34,442 nt of DNA from Robinsoniella sp. (GCA_022788205.1 JALEVQ010000117.1:1-34442), one strand, 5' to 3'; shown: positions 1 through 7,924, counted from the stretch's first letter. The notes: generated by a model from the sequence alone, not told the origin. Numbers and translations: made by a program.

Positions 1-216
1 ACCTGCAAACTCATGTCCAATGATGATCGGGTTGGTGTCAATATTCTGCGGTGCTCTTTTATGTTTCTTTCCCTGCTCGGCAAGTTTGTAGGTGGACATG
101 CAGATACTGTCACTCATGACTTTTACAAGGATCTCATCTTCTTTCATCTCTGGCAGTTCAAATTCCTCTAATCTCAAATCTCTCGTTCCATACATTCTGA
201 CTGCTTTTGTCTTCAT
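1..216 (-). CDS. Zinc-dependent medium-chain dehydrogenase, N-terminal part (cut by window edge)
   Basis: The visible 72 residues are the N-terminus of a zinc MDR dehydrogenase. They begin MKTKAVRMYGTRDLRLEEFE and reach the GHEFAG motif, which in this family contributes a catalytic-zinc ligand. The early SDSICMSTYK stretch recalls the L-sorbose-1-phosphate reductase (SorE-like) branch rather than classical sorbitol dehydrogenase. The ATG is preceded by AGGAG overlapping the stop of the upstream kinase gene, so this is the third gene of the EIIA-kinase-dehydrogenase unit. I infer that it oxidises the phosphorylated polyol delivered by the PTS, or reduces a ketose phosphate. The C-terminus and exact substrate cannot be seen. 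Confidence 0.85.
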   Translation of the reverse strand, partial: MKTKAVRMYGTRDLRLEEFELPEMKEDEILVKVMSDSICMSTYKLAEQGKKHKRAPQNIDTNPIIIGHEFAG

Positions 217-221
217 ATTTT

Positions 222-1157
222 TTATTCTCCTATTCTCTCAATGATTACTTGCTCTTTTAAGGTATCCACCAATTCTCTTGTCGGTGGTTTTGTCCCGATC
301 GTCGTCACAGCACCTGCGGAAGCCGCCATGCACAGGCGAACGGTCTCGTCATCGTCTGACTGATGATCCCATGAGTAGGCAAGCGCTGCCACCATCGCAT
401 CCCCCGCACCTACTGTGGAATGTGCTTTCACAGACAGTGCCGGACTTTTTACCTCATATCCTTTTCGCACCATCATCGCTCCACTCTTTCCCATGGAGAC
501 AGCCACGGTCTCCGGACCGTATTCCATCAGTTTTCTCGCCAGCTCTAACAGTTCTTTGTCGGAAGCTCTATAGTCAATCCCCGCATATTCCTCCAACTCT
601 GTGCGGTTTGGCTTGATGATATCAGGTCCCGCTGCAAGCGCATTTCGGAACAACTCTCCGTCTGCATCGAGCAGCACTTTTGCCCCCTTCTCGTGGACGC
701 GCCGAATGATCTGTGCGTAAATCTGTTTGTCTGTGCCACTCGGGATGCTGCCTGCAAGGATAAATAGAGTATCGTTCCCGGCATAGCCCTCAAGCTTTTT
801 CATCAGCTCTCCCATCTGTGCTTCTCCGATCACCGGTCCCGGCTCATTGAGCTCTGTGACGGCACCGTTTTCTTCAAAAACCTTTGTGTTTGTTCTGGTC
901 TCGCCTTCCACCCAGATAAAATCATTGCGGATCTTTCTTTCATCCAACACACTCTGTATCGTCTTTCCTGCATTTCCTCCGAGGAAGCCGGTTGCGATGC
1001 TCTCGCCGCCTAATTCCCGGATCGTCTTCGAGACATTGATCCCTTTTCCGCCGGCATCATACTCTACCTTTTTGATCCGGTTCAGTCCTCCTGGCAACAG
1101 ACGGTCAATTTCTACCGTCTTATCAATCGCAGGATTCATCGTAACTGTCACAATCAT
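222..1157 (-). CDS. fruK: 1-phosphofructokinase family sugar-phosphate kinase (PfkB/FruK/LacC)
   Basis: This 311-residue cytoplasmic kinase has the usual length for the 1-phosphofructokinase/tagatose-6-phosphate kinase group. Visible motifs are the N-terminal VTMNPAIDKT start, AGGKGINVS (residues 35-43, substrate region), KPNRTE near 182, and TVGAGDAM with the catalytic Asp at 253. It would phosphorylate a ketose monophosphate to a bisphosphate for aldolase cleavage. The ribosome site AAAGGAG overlaps the stop of the EIIA gene 5 nt away, and its own stop overlaps the ribosome site of the dehydrogenase, so the three genes are one unit. Substrate could be fructose-1-phosphate or tagatose-6-phosphate; the family does not separate these by eye. 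Confidence 0.93.
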   Translation of the reverse strand: MIVTVTMNPAIDKTVEIDRLLPGGLNRIKKVEYDAGGKGINVSKTIRELGGESIATGFLGGNAGKTIQSVLDERKIRNDFIWVEGETRTNTKVFEENGAVTELNEPGPVIGEAQMGELMKKLEGYAGNDTLFILAGSIPSGTDKQIYAQIIRRVHEKGAKVLLDADGELFRNALAAGPDIIKPNRTELEEYAGIDYRASDKELLELARKLMEYGPETVAVSMGKSGAMMVRKGYEVKSPALSVKAHSTVGAGDAMVAALAYSWDHQSDDDETVRLCMAASAGAVTTIGTKPPTRELVDTLKEQVIIERIGE

Positions 1158-1162
1158 TTGTC

Positions 1163-1633
1163 TTACTCCTTTCCGGCTAAAATCTCATACACGGTATCTG
1201 CATCTCCCGATGCGATTCTTTTTGCTGCACTCTCATCGAGCATCTTGTCTGCGATCACAGAGAGAATCTCGAGATGTTCCTCGCCGACACCTGCAATTCC
1301 AATCACTACATTCACGGTATTTCCGCCCCAGTCTGTGCCCTTTGGGAATGTCATGACAGCAATCCCGGAAGCTTTAATCTCTTTTTTTGCTGCCTCAACA
1401 CCGTGCGGAAGTGCCAGTCCGTTTCCCATAAACGTGGAAAAAGATTTTTCTCTCTCCAGCATTGCTTCCACATACGGCTGGTCTACATATCCGGAATCCA
1501 CCAACATCTGCCCTACTTTTCGGATGACTTGCTCTTGTGTGTCCGGCTCACAGTTTACGCGGACATTCTCACGGTACAATAACGCTTTCTTTTCTTCCGT
1601 TTTCTGTTCTTTCTTTTTGCTCTTAAATAACAT
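1163..1633 (-). CDS. mtlF: PTS system EIIA component, mannitol/fructose type
   Basis: This is a free-standing EIIA of 156 residues. The active-site histidine is His77 in the GLALPHGVE motif, which accepts phosphate from HPr and passes it to the EIIB domain of the transporter encoded at 5011-6411. A longer reading frame begins at 1663, but AAGGAGG lies 8 nt before the ATG at 1633, which decides this start. A short lysine-rich head (residues 3-16) precedes the domain proper. The gene is first in the EIIA-kinase-dehydrogenase unit. Its promoter and an upstream palindrome are at 1689-1759. The mannitol-type call rests on the motif and on the neighbouring MtlA-like permease. Confidence 0.92.
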   Translation of the reverse strand: MLFKSKKKEQKTEEKKALLYRENVRVNCEPDTQEQVIRKVGQMLVDSGYVDQPYVEAMLEREKSFSTFMGNGLALPHGVEAAKKEIKASGIAVMTFPKGTDWGGNTVNVVIGIAGVGEEHLEILSVIADKMLDESAAKRIASGDADTVYEILAGKE

Positions 1634-1688
1634 TGTAAAATCCTCCTTTAAATCCTCTCTCATTCTCTCTGTATTTCTTTCTGACTCT

Positions 1689-1718
1689 ATTATAGTGTCA
1701 CTTCCCTGTACTTTTCAA
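1689..1718 (-). promoter_or_regulatory. Promoter of the EIIA-kinase-dehydrogenase unit
   Basis: On the minus strand, TTGAAA (1713-1718) and TATAAT (1689-1694) are separated by 18 bp. The start codon lies about 55 nt downstream of the -10. The 15 bp around the -10 box (1686-1700) match 14 of 15 with the EIICB promoter at 6507-6521. The imperfect -35 and long spacer fit an activator-dependent promoter. Confidence 0.75.
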
Positions 1719-1734
1719 TTCAAAGAACCTTGGA

Positions 1735-1759
1735 TTTGGCATCATCCAATAGTGCCATT
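1735..1759. promoter_or_regulatory. Palindromic operator TTTGGCA-N11-TGCCATT (site 1)
   Basis: Seven-base arms (1735-1741 and 1753-1759, one mismatch pair in the outer bases) flank an 11-bp spacer. The site ends 16 bp upstream of the -35 box of the EIIA promoter. A matching site at 6556-6580 has the same spacer and the same distance to its own -35. Position near -65 is typical of an activator site, so the PRD regulator encoded at 2830-4941 is the natural candidate. That assignment is inferred. Confidence 0.65.
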
Positions 1760-1792
1760 TCTGCTGAAACCAATATAAAATAAATGAAATCA

Positions 1793-1821
1793 ATGACATA
1801 AATATGATTATGGTATATAAT
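1793..1821 (+). promoter_or_regulatory. Promoter of the sigma region 4-like gene
   Basis: ATGACA (1793-1798) and TATAAT (1816-1821) are separated by 17 bp, and the start codon is 50 nt further on. It is divergent from the EIIA promoter, with site 1 lying between the two. Confidence 0.6.
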
Positions 1822-1871
1822 AATGCTAACGTCAAAAAATCTAAATCTTTTATCCAACGGAGATATAAACA

Positions 1872-2795
1872 ATGAAAAAAATCATAACTTTAAAAGGACA
1901 ATTAGAAGAAATGTATTCTGTGGAAAATGCGTATGCATTGGCAACGCAACTATGTGCAGCTGGCATCTATGAATTGTCAGACGAACATAAAAAACTGATT
2001 ACATATTTGTCACAGGTGTGTGAAGATTTTTCACTCGCGGATGAGTATCTATCTTCTATTCTCATAAAAGATTCCTATGAGAGCATCACGAAAAGATTTG
2101 ATACCTATACCGGATACACCGGAGACGAAATATGCTCTGTCAATTCTCTGAGCATTCCGGAGGAATCGATCGAAGAATGTATCCAATATTTTTCGGAGGA
2201 AGGTTTTGAGCCTGAACAGACAAACCGCGTGATCGCCACGCTCATCCGGATGGGACATGCTGCCCAGAGTCTCGACGAGATCAAAGTAACCACAGAGAAA
2301 TTCTCGATCTTTGCGATCTCCAGAGAAGAGCGAAATTATTTTATCAGCGAAAATGCGGATTGTGTATATGATGACTACTCCACAGAGATCGACTCTAAAT
2401 TTTCATACCTTATCCAGCGATATGGAAATCACGAAGGGTTTCTCGTACTGATCCAGCATCCTTATATCATGAGACTGGACATTGAATCTTTTGAAGACAA
2501 GATACTGCAAGGCAAGTTAGACAATGATTCTCTTGATTTTTTTGAGAATCTGGAAGAAAAAATAGATCAGACTGCTTTTCTGGAACGTATATTTGAAAGA
2601 ATGTCGACCCGTGACCACGAATTCATCCGATACCGATTTGGATTAGATGATGGTCGCGTAAAAACGCTTGCCGAGACCGCCGAACATTTTGGTCTGAGCA
2701 GAGAACGCGCCTCTGCTATCCAGGCCAAATTTTTCAGATATTGTAAATCTCCTTTGACACGAAGCAAAAAACTAAAAGACTTTTTAGAGGGGTAA
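1872..2795 (+). CDS. Sigma-70 region 4-containing DNA-binding protein of unknown role
   Basis: The 307-residue product ends in a convincing sigma-70 region 4 (about residues 240-306). It has the RYRFGLDDGR core, a helix-turn-helix with GLSRERASAIQAK, and the RSKKLKDFLE tail found at the end of primary sigma factors. Residues 1-230 are an acidic, probably helical domain that I do not recognise. No region 2 or 3 is visible, so it should not melt a -10 element as a complete sigma factor does. It is more likely a regulator that binds -35-like DNA or core polymerase. It has its own promoter and an ACGGAGA ribosome site. It sits alone on the plus strand between the two halves of the hexitol PTS locus, which makes a link to that locus possible but unproven. 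Confidence 0.8.
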   Translation: MKKIITLKGQLEEMYSVENAYALATQLCAAGIYELSDEHKKLITYLSQVCEDFSLADEYLSSILIKDSYESITKRFDTYTGYTGDEICSVNSLSIPEESIEECIQYFSEEGFEPEQTNRVIATLIRMGHAAQSLDEIKVTTEKFSIFAISREERNYFISENADCVYDDYSTEIDSKFSYLIQRYGNHEGFLVLIQHPYIMRLDIESFEDKILQGKLDNDSLDFFENLEEKIDQTAFLERIFERMSTRDHEFIRYRFGLDDGRVKTLAETAEHFGLSRERASAIQAKFFRYCKSPLTRSKKLKDFLEG

Positions 2796-2821
2796 TTCTA
2801 GACATACCTCCCCAAAAAGTC
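2778..2821. terminator. Bidirectional terminator-like hairpin between convergent genes
   Basis: GACTTTTT at 2778 pairs with AAAAAGTC at 2814, continued by a GC-rich but imperfect inner stem (two A-C mismatches and one G-T pair). It overlaps the last codons of the sigma-like gene and lies 8 nt beyond the stop of the PRD regulator. T-runs are inside the stem on both strands. Confidence 0.5.
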
Positions 2822-2829
2822 CCTAAAAG

Positions 2830-4941
2830 CTACTTGAGTGAAGTCGGAGAATCCTTGCCGATAAATCTGTTAAAATAGATTTTCAGGGATCTCGAGAGTG
2901 CATCTCGGATCTCTTCTTTCTGTCCTCTGGACACAATATCGGTAAATTCTTCTTTTTCCACCAGCATGCTGCTGATATATCCCATGATATCCCGGTTGAT
3001 TTCCAGCTTATCATCATTTGGAATCAGCATGATGAATACGATTGTAATCTTCTTAAAATAAGGATCGAGAAATGCACCCAGGTCTTTTGTCATGCAGACT
3101 GCAAAGCTTGGTCTCGTGACTCCCTGGGTGCGCGTGTGAAGAAGAGCAAATCCAAACTCTGCATAAATCTGAGTAAAAATCCGCTCTCTCTTCATGATAT
3201 CCTCCCGGATCATCTCTCTGCGGTCTGAGTAAGGCGACATTTTTTCACCGACTGCTATCAAAAGTTCGTCAAAAGTGATGAGATTGTCTACCTTGAAAAA
3301 CTCCATATGTTTGATCACCAGGTTGATCTGTGCCGCCACCATGTTGATCTGTTCGAGCTGCCGCGTAAACTCATCTGCCTCTTTTTGTTTTTCTGGCATG
3401 TGTTCATACTCATAGGTCATGCGGCGAATTTGTTCCATATCTTTTTCATTCAACAGCGGATTGACAAAAATCACTGGGGCATCCAGCTGCTCGATTGGAA
3501 TACTGGAGACAAAGAAATCGGTTTTTCCAATTACATACGGTGTGATATCGTTCTTTCCGTACGCGGTGATCTGCATCCGATCCTGAAAGACTTTTTCTAG
3601 TTTTGAGGACATCAGTCTGGAAATCCCGATGCCGCTCGAACAGATCACTCCTACGCGGACTCTGCGGATGTTCTCGCTTTTTCCTTCCAGGCGCACAATC
3701 GCTGCTCCAAAATGGACAGCGAGGAATCCGATCTCCTCCTCCGGTACCTTCTTGTCAATGCTTTCCTCCAATACTTTTGCTACCTTCTCTGACTGTCTGT
3801 AAATCTCCGGATAATTTTTTTTGATGTCATCGAGCACTGGATTTTGGATCTGCATACCATATTTCAGACGGATGATCGTCGGCTGCAGATGTGCCAGCAG
3901 TCCCTGAATAAACTCGTCATCCTGCCGGATCAGATACGCCCGCTTCGCATCAAATGCCTCAATCATTCTATTCACGAGATGCTGCATTTCTCTGTCTTTA
4001 TTCTCTGCCGCGCTGCTGCCGTCCCACTCAATCTTTTCATGCTTTGCCCCTTTGATGTGGAGGCAGATATAGGAAATCTCCATCGGAGGGATATCAATCT
4101 CAAACTCTTCCTCCAGCTCTCTTACAATCTCCTCCGCCAGCTCGTAATCTTCGTCTTCTCTCAGATTTTTCTGCCACCGCTCATCCGGCTCAAGAACTTC
4201 ATTTTTCAGAATACGGTTGATGGCAATCGAGATATGTATCACAAGCCCTACATAAGAATTCTCTGTCATCGACAAGATTCTTGCATTGTTCATGGCGACA
4301 ATGCAATCCATCACTCTCTTCATGACATCATCGTTCAGTACACGTCCAATCTGACTCTTCTTGAGCATCTCATAGCTGACGGCAATGCCGTCAGACTCTT
4401 CGTACGCCTCCCACACAATCCGTGTATCTATATTTTCATTGATAAATGCACGGATTGCTTTTCGGTAACTCTCCTCACTTCCCTCAATGGAGACTCCGCT
4501 TCCCGGTTTGCGGTTCACAGTGAGGTCATATCGGTTCAGCCAAGTCCCAACCGCCTCCAGATCAGCGCTGATGGTGGCCTCGCTGACACCGAACTGACTG
4601 CTGTAATAAAACAGTTTTTTCAGACCTTTTTCTTTTAGAATCTCCAAAATAAGCCGTTTTCTGCGCTCTTCCCGGTTTGTCACATCATAATCGTCGATAT
4701 TCTTGATATCTTCCAGTAATCTTTTCTTTTCCTCCTGGCTTCCTTCCAGCCAGATGCCGACACCAGTTTTTGAGAGAAACCTGATATCATATTCTCTCAA
4801 TGAGCGATCCATATACTCCAGCTCTCTTTGGACAGTCCGCTTGCTGACTCCAACCTGCTCTGCCAAATATTTCACTGAAATTGCTGATTCTTCCGAAAGC
4901 AGAACCTGAAGAATCTGCTTGATACGTGGTGTAAATTCCAT
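2830..4941 (-). CDS. mtlR: PRD-containing transcriptional activator, MtlR/BglG-antiterminator superfamily
   Basis: The 703 residues show the full MtlR-type layout: a DeoR-like HTH (about 5-60), a second Mga-type HTH (about 90-150), PRD1 (about 190-305, His236 and His295), PRD2 (about 315-420, His351 in LLAHLQP and His410 in LAVHFGA), an EIIB-like domain (428-515, Cys434 in CSSGIG) and a C-terminal EIIA-like domain (about 555-695, His602 in ALLHTRT). In this family, PTS-dependent phosphorylation of these residues tunes DNA binding. It has no RNA-binding CAT domain, so it should activate transcription rather than antiterminate. AGGAGGG precedes the ATG. It follows the EIICB gene by 69 nt, so permease and regulator are probably co-transcribed. 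Its probable target is the palindrome at 1735-1759 and 6556-6580. Confidence 0.92.
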   Translation of the reverse strand: MEFTPRIKQILQVLLSEESAISVKYLAEQVGVSKRTVQRELEYMDRSLREYDIRFLSKTGVGIWLEGSQEEKKRLLEDIKNIDDYDVTNREERRKRLILEILKEKGLKKLFYYSSQFGVSEATISADLEAVGTWLNRYDLTVNRKPGSGVSIEGSEESYRKAIRAFINENIDTRIVWEAYEESDGIAVSYEMLKKSQIGRVLNDDVMKRVMDCIVAMNNARILSMTENSYVGLVIHISIAINRILKNEVLEPDERWQKNLREDEDYELAEEIVRELEEEFEIDIPPMEISYICLHIKGAKHEKIEWDGSSAAENKDREMQHLVNRMIEAFDAKRAYLIRQDDEFIQGLLAHLQPTIIRLKYGMQIQNPVLDDIKKNYPEIYRQSEKVAKVLEESIDKKVPEEEIGFLAVHFGAAIVRLEGKSENIRRVRVGVICSSGIGISRLMSSKLEKVFQDRMQITAYGKNDITPYVIGKTDFFVSSIPIEQLDAPVIFVNPLLNEKDMEQIRRMTYEYEHMPEKQKEADEFTRQLEQINMVAAQINLVIKHMEFFKVDNLITFDELLIAVGEKMSPYSDRREMIREDIMKRERIFTQIYAEFGFALLHTRTQGVTRPSFAVCMTKDLGAFLDPYFKKITIVFIMLIPNDDKLEINRDIMGYISSMLVEKEEFTDIVSRGQKEEIRDALSRSLKIYFNRFIGKDSPTSLK

Positions 4942-5010
4942 TTTTCCCTCCTGATGCCATTTGGGGCTGTCTCAGTCTCGATATTGCCCGCATTTTCCTA
5001 ATGTTTCATC

Positions 5011-6411
5011 CTATGAAAGATTTCTCTTTTTCAAATCTTCTACCAGACCTTCATACTCCGGCGCAGCCAAAAAATTCGTGATCAAAATTAATTCTGCATT
5101 CGGATTGCTGTGTGCAGCGCGCTCTCCCAATTCCCTGTGTGTGACCACAATCTGTACATCGGATGGGATCGAGGAGACCGGTGTGTGGATGATCTCAATT
5201 CCTTCCAGACCGGCAGCTGCAATCTTTTTCTTCAGGACAGTCGCACCCATCGCACTGGAGCCCATCCCTGCATCGCATGCGAAGGCGATCTTTCTGATCT
5301 TTCCTTCTGCCTTTGCGCTCTTTTCATGTTTTATCTCTTCTCGGATTCCTTTTGCCTCACGTTTCATCGCATCTTTCTTCTGCTGTGCTTCCTCAAGAGA
5401 GGTGTCTTTTCCCATAAATTTCAGAAGTGGCAGTGCGATCACAAATGCGACTGCTGCCGACACGAGAACTCCGATGCACAGTCCGAGATAAGAATGGCGC
5501 TCTGCCATCATCAATATGGCGAGAATACTTCCCGGCGAAGCTGCCGAAGTCAGACCGACATCAAAGAGATGAAACAGGAAGATACCTGAAGCTCCTCCAG
5601 CGATTACTGCCAGCAGCAACAACGGATTCATCAGAATATATGGGAAATAGATCTCATGAATTCCACCGAAAAAGTGGATGATCGCTGCACCCGGAGCAGA
5701 GCTCTTTGCGTTTCCTTTTCCAGCGATACAGTAGGCAAGCAAAATTCCAAGTCCCGGTCCCGGGTTTGCCTCCAACAGGAAGAAAATAGATTTTCCTGCC
5801 TCCTCCACCTGCTGAATTCCCATCGGAGATAAGATGCCGTGGTTGATCGCATTGTTTAAAAACAGTACCTTTGCAGGCTCAATGAAAATACTCGTCAGCG
5901 GCAGCAGACCGTGATCCACAAAGAATCCGACGCCCGCGCGCATCACGCTGTTTAAACTTGTGACAAGTGGGGTAATGCCCACCATGGCAAGCAATGCGAG
6001 AATGGCACCGATGATGCCGAGTGAAAAGTTATTGACAAGCATCTCAAATCCAGCCTTCACATGACCTTCCATCAACTTGTCAAATTTTTTCAAAATCCAT
6101 GCGGCGAGCGGTCCCACAATCATTGCCCCGATAAACATCGGGATATCGGAACCTACAATCACCCCCATCGTCGCAATCGCACCGATCACTCCGCCTCGTT
6201 TTCCTCCGACCACCTCACCGCCTGTGTAGGCAATCAATAACGGAAGCAGCATTGCTGACATCGGGCTTACTAACTGCGCAAACTTTTCATTTGGCATCCA
6301 GCCCGTCTCAATAAATAATGCAGTAATCAATCCCCATGCGATAAACGCGCCGATATTCGGCATCACCATACCGCTCAGGAATCGCCCAAATACTTGAACT
6401 TTCTCTTTCAT
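5011..6411 (-). CDS. mtlA: PTS system EIICB component, mannitol type
   Basis: This 466-residue membrane transporter takes up and phosphorylates a hexitol. Residues 1-340 are the EIIC domain with several hydrophobic spans and the motifs NNAINHGI (186-193) and GGIHEIYFPY (249-258) characteristic of mannitol permeases. A charged linker (about 335-370) leads to EIIB, whose phospho-cysteine is Cys379 in FACDAGMGSS. There is no fused EIIA; that protein is encoded at 1163-1633. GAGGTG before the ATG is the ribosome site. The promoter is at 6510-6539 with the palindrome at 6556-6580 above it. Mannitol is the best guess for substrate, but the downstream enzymes are not the usual MtlD. Confidence 0.93.
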   Translation of the reverse strand: MKEKVQVFGRFLSGMVMPNIGAFIAWGLITALFIETGWMPNEKFAQLVSPMSAMLLPLLIAYTGGEVVGGKRGGVIGAIATMGVIVGSDIPMFIGAMIVGPLAAWILKKFDKLMEGHVKAGFEMLVNNFSLGIIGAILALLAMVGITPLVTSLNSVMRAGVGFFVDHGLLPLTSIFIEPAKVLFLNNAINHGILSPMGIQQVEEAGKSIFFLLEANPGPGLGILLAYCIAGKGNAKSSAPGAAIIHFFGGIHEIYFPYILMNPLLLLAVIAGGASGIFLFHLFDVGLTSAASPGSILAILMMAERHSYLGLCIGVLVSAAVAFVIALPLLKFMGKDTSLEEAQQKKDAMKREAKGIREEIKHEKSAKAEGKIRKIAFACDAGMGSSAMGATVLKKKIAAAGLEGIEIIHTPVSSIPSDVQIVVTHRELGERAAHSNPNAELILITNFLAAPEYEGLVEDLKKRNLS

Positions 6412-6509
6412 TTTTTCACACCTCTTTTGTTTTGATAAAACCCTTTCTTTTGATAATATTTTTCTCCCCAGAGGTATGATTGGCCAATCACTCCCTTGTT
6501 TCTACATCT

Positions 6510-6539
6510 ATTATACTGTCATCTCTCACTTTCTTTCAA
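6510..6539 (-). promoter_or_regulatory. Promoter of the EIICB-mtlR unit
   Basis: TTGAAA (6534-6539) and TATAAT (6510-6515) are separated by 18 bp, the same boxes and spacing as the EIIA promoter. The leader before the ATG is about 95 nt and holds two TTATCAAAA direct repeats 18 bp apart (complement of 6430-6438 and 6448-6456), whose meaning is unclear. Confidence 0.75.
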
Positions 6540-6546
6540 GCAATAG

Positions 6547-6586
6547 AAAAAAAGATTTGGCACTATACATTAATGCCAAATCTTTT
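6547..6586 (-). terminator. Intrinsic terminator of the DUF4317 gene
   Basis: Read on the minus strand, a perfect 13-bp stem with an 11-nt loop ends in a run of seven T. It begins 12 nt after the DUF4317 stop codon. The stem coincides with operator site 2 of the next promoter. Confidence 0.75.
6556..6580. promoter_or_regulatory. Palindromic operator TTTGGCA-N11-TGCCAAA (site 2)
   Basis: Perfect 7-bp arms with an 11-bp spacer end 16 bp upstream of the -35 box at 6534-6539. This is exactly the geometry of site 1 at 1735-1759. The symmetry extends to 13-bp arms (6550-6562 and 6574-6586), because the same DNA also forms the terminator of the upstream gene. Confidence 0.65.
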
Positions 6587-6597
6587 CAAACGAACGG

Positions 6598-7740
6598 TTA
6601 CTCTTCTTTCGGCAGATCCATGGTTTTGACCGATATACCGTTCAGCTCCACATGGTCGTCCACCGGGATCACCAGGCAGCGCCGTCCGCCGATCACCTGT
6701 GTCTCCACCAGATCCGCACGTTCCGGGTTGACTGTGATCACGATGTCCGCTGTCTTGATCTCAAACTTCTTTGTGTTTGTCACATTTGATACCATCAGAA
6801 GTGCGTCATTGCCGCCGCATACTTCATACTGCGTATCAAAATCTTCCAGCTTTTCTCTGTCTGCCCCGCTTTGCAGCAGAAGTGCTTTGACCTCATTTTT
6901 GTCGAGAGCCAGCGGCTCAGGGTCATCCTTCTTCGCCTCGGCGAGTTCTGTCAGCTTTTCGTGGATGGTCTTGACCACCTCAAAGTCACAGTCATCCCCG
7001 AGAGCTGTCTCGACGATGGTGTTGAACGTTTCTTTCTGTGTCGCAGCCGTCAGAGGAAGCGTGCATCCCAAAAGCTCATCCACAAACATGCCGTGAAGTT
7101 CCTCCGGCTTTTTCGTATAGTAGAGCAGACTGTGGATGTCAGCGCTGCGATCGGTGAACGCCGGGAACAAAAATCCGATATCCGGCATATCCACAACCCA
7201 GTCACGGATCCGGTTCTGGAAACAATTTTCCACCGCATTGTAGGCAAGACCCGGTTTTGTGAGATTGACCGGGCAGATGCAGCACAGGAGATATTCATAC
7301 ACTTCATCCGAAGCGTCAAACATCTCCAGACCATCCGATGCTTTTCCTGGGATATCATACGCCGCATGGATCAGGAGGATCAGATAATTCTCTCCGTAAT
7401 CATACGATGCAATCACTTTATCGTAGAATTGTTCCAGAAGCTCTTGATCTGTGAGACGACTGTCACGCAGCTTTAACAAAAACTCCTGCGTGCCGCCTTC
7501 CTGCTCCGTCTTTAAAGGGAATTCCATGTTGATCAGATTTTTGCCGATCGTCCCTGACAATGCTTTCTTAAAAATCTCAAAGTATTTAAAAATCTCTTCC
7601 TCAGGCAACGACAAAAAGGCATCTTTTAATTCCGTCTTTTTCGTTTTATCTCCATCGACATAACAGCCGCACAGTCTCGTGATGGAGCAATTATCCTGAG
7701 TAAACTGTTTCTTTATTTCGCTGACTTCTTTTTTGTTCAT
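6598..7740 (-). CDS. DUF4317 family protein
   Basis: The product is a 380-residue soluble protein of the DUF4317 family, common in Lachnospiraceae and without a known function. Recognisable family stretches include the MNKKEVSEIKKQFTQDNCSI start, LPEEEIFKYFEIFKKALSG, and LFPAFTDRSADIHSLLYYTK. The frame is open upstream to 7788, but AAAGGA before the ATG at 7740 and family similarity starting there favour this start. It has its own likely promoter (7794-7822) and terminator (6547-6586), so it is probably monocistronic and unrelated to the PTS genes. There is no signal peptide or membrane segment. Confidence 0.88.
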   Translation of the reverse strand: MNKKEVSEIKKQFTQDNCSITRLCGCYVDGDKTKKTELKDAFLSLPEEEIFKYFEIFKKALSGTIGKNLINMEFPLKTEQEGGTQEFLLKLRDSRLTDQELLEQFYDKVIASYDYGENYLILLIHAAYDIPGKASDGLEMFDASDEVYEYLLCCICPVNLTKPGLAYNAVENCFQNRIRDWVVDMPDIGFLFPAFTDRSADIHSLLYYTKKPEELHGMFVDELLGCTLPLTAATQKETFNTIVETALGDDCDFEVVKTIHEKLTELAEAKKDDPEPLALDKNEVKALLLQSGADREKLEDFDTQYEVCGGNDALLMVSNVTNTKKFEIKTADIVITVNPERADLVETQVIGGRRCLVIPVDDHVELNGISVKTMDLPKEE

Positions 7741-7793
7741 GCTTCCGTTCCTTTCCAAATCTTGATTTCTGTGGTGAGACAATGTCATTTTTC

Positions 7794-7822
7794 ATGATAC
7801 CACAATTTTCTCAAAATTTCCA
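7794..7822 (-). promoter_or_regulatory. Probable promoter of the DUF4317 gene
   Basis: TGGAAA (7817-7822) and TATCAT (7794-7799) are separated by 17 bp on the minus strand, about 55 nt before the start codon. The boxes are 4 of 6 and 5 of 6 matches to consensus. Confidence 0.4.
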
Positions 7823-7924
7823 TGTCTGGACTTTGCATGCTATCATGTATGCCATCGTCCCAGATGGGACTCTTGGCTGACATAGCCTAATAAACGGAAA
7901 CATCTCCGAGATCTATGAAAATTT

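Noticed and set aside
3844-4638. Open frame of 264 codons on the plus strand opposite the PRD regulator
   Set aside because: Antisense to well-conserved PRD domains, without a ribosome site or recognisable motif.
6430-6456. Two TTATCAAAA direct repeats in the EIICB leader as an RNA antitermination site
   Set aside because: They do not form an antiterminator/terminator pair, and the local regulator lacks an RNA-binding domain. They may be chance in AT-rich DNA.
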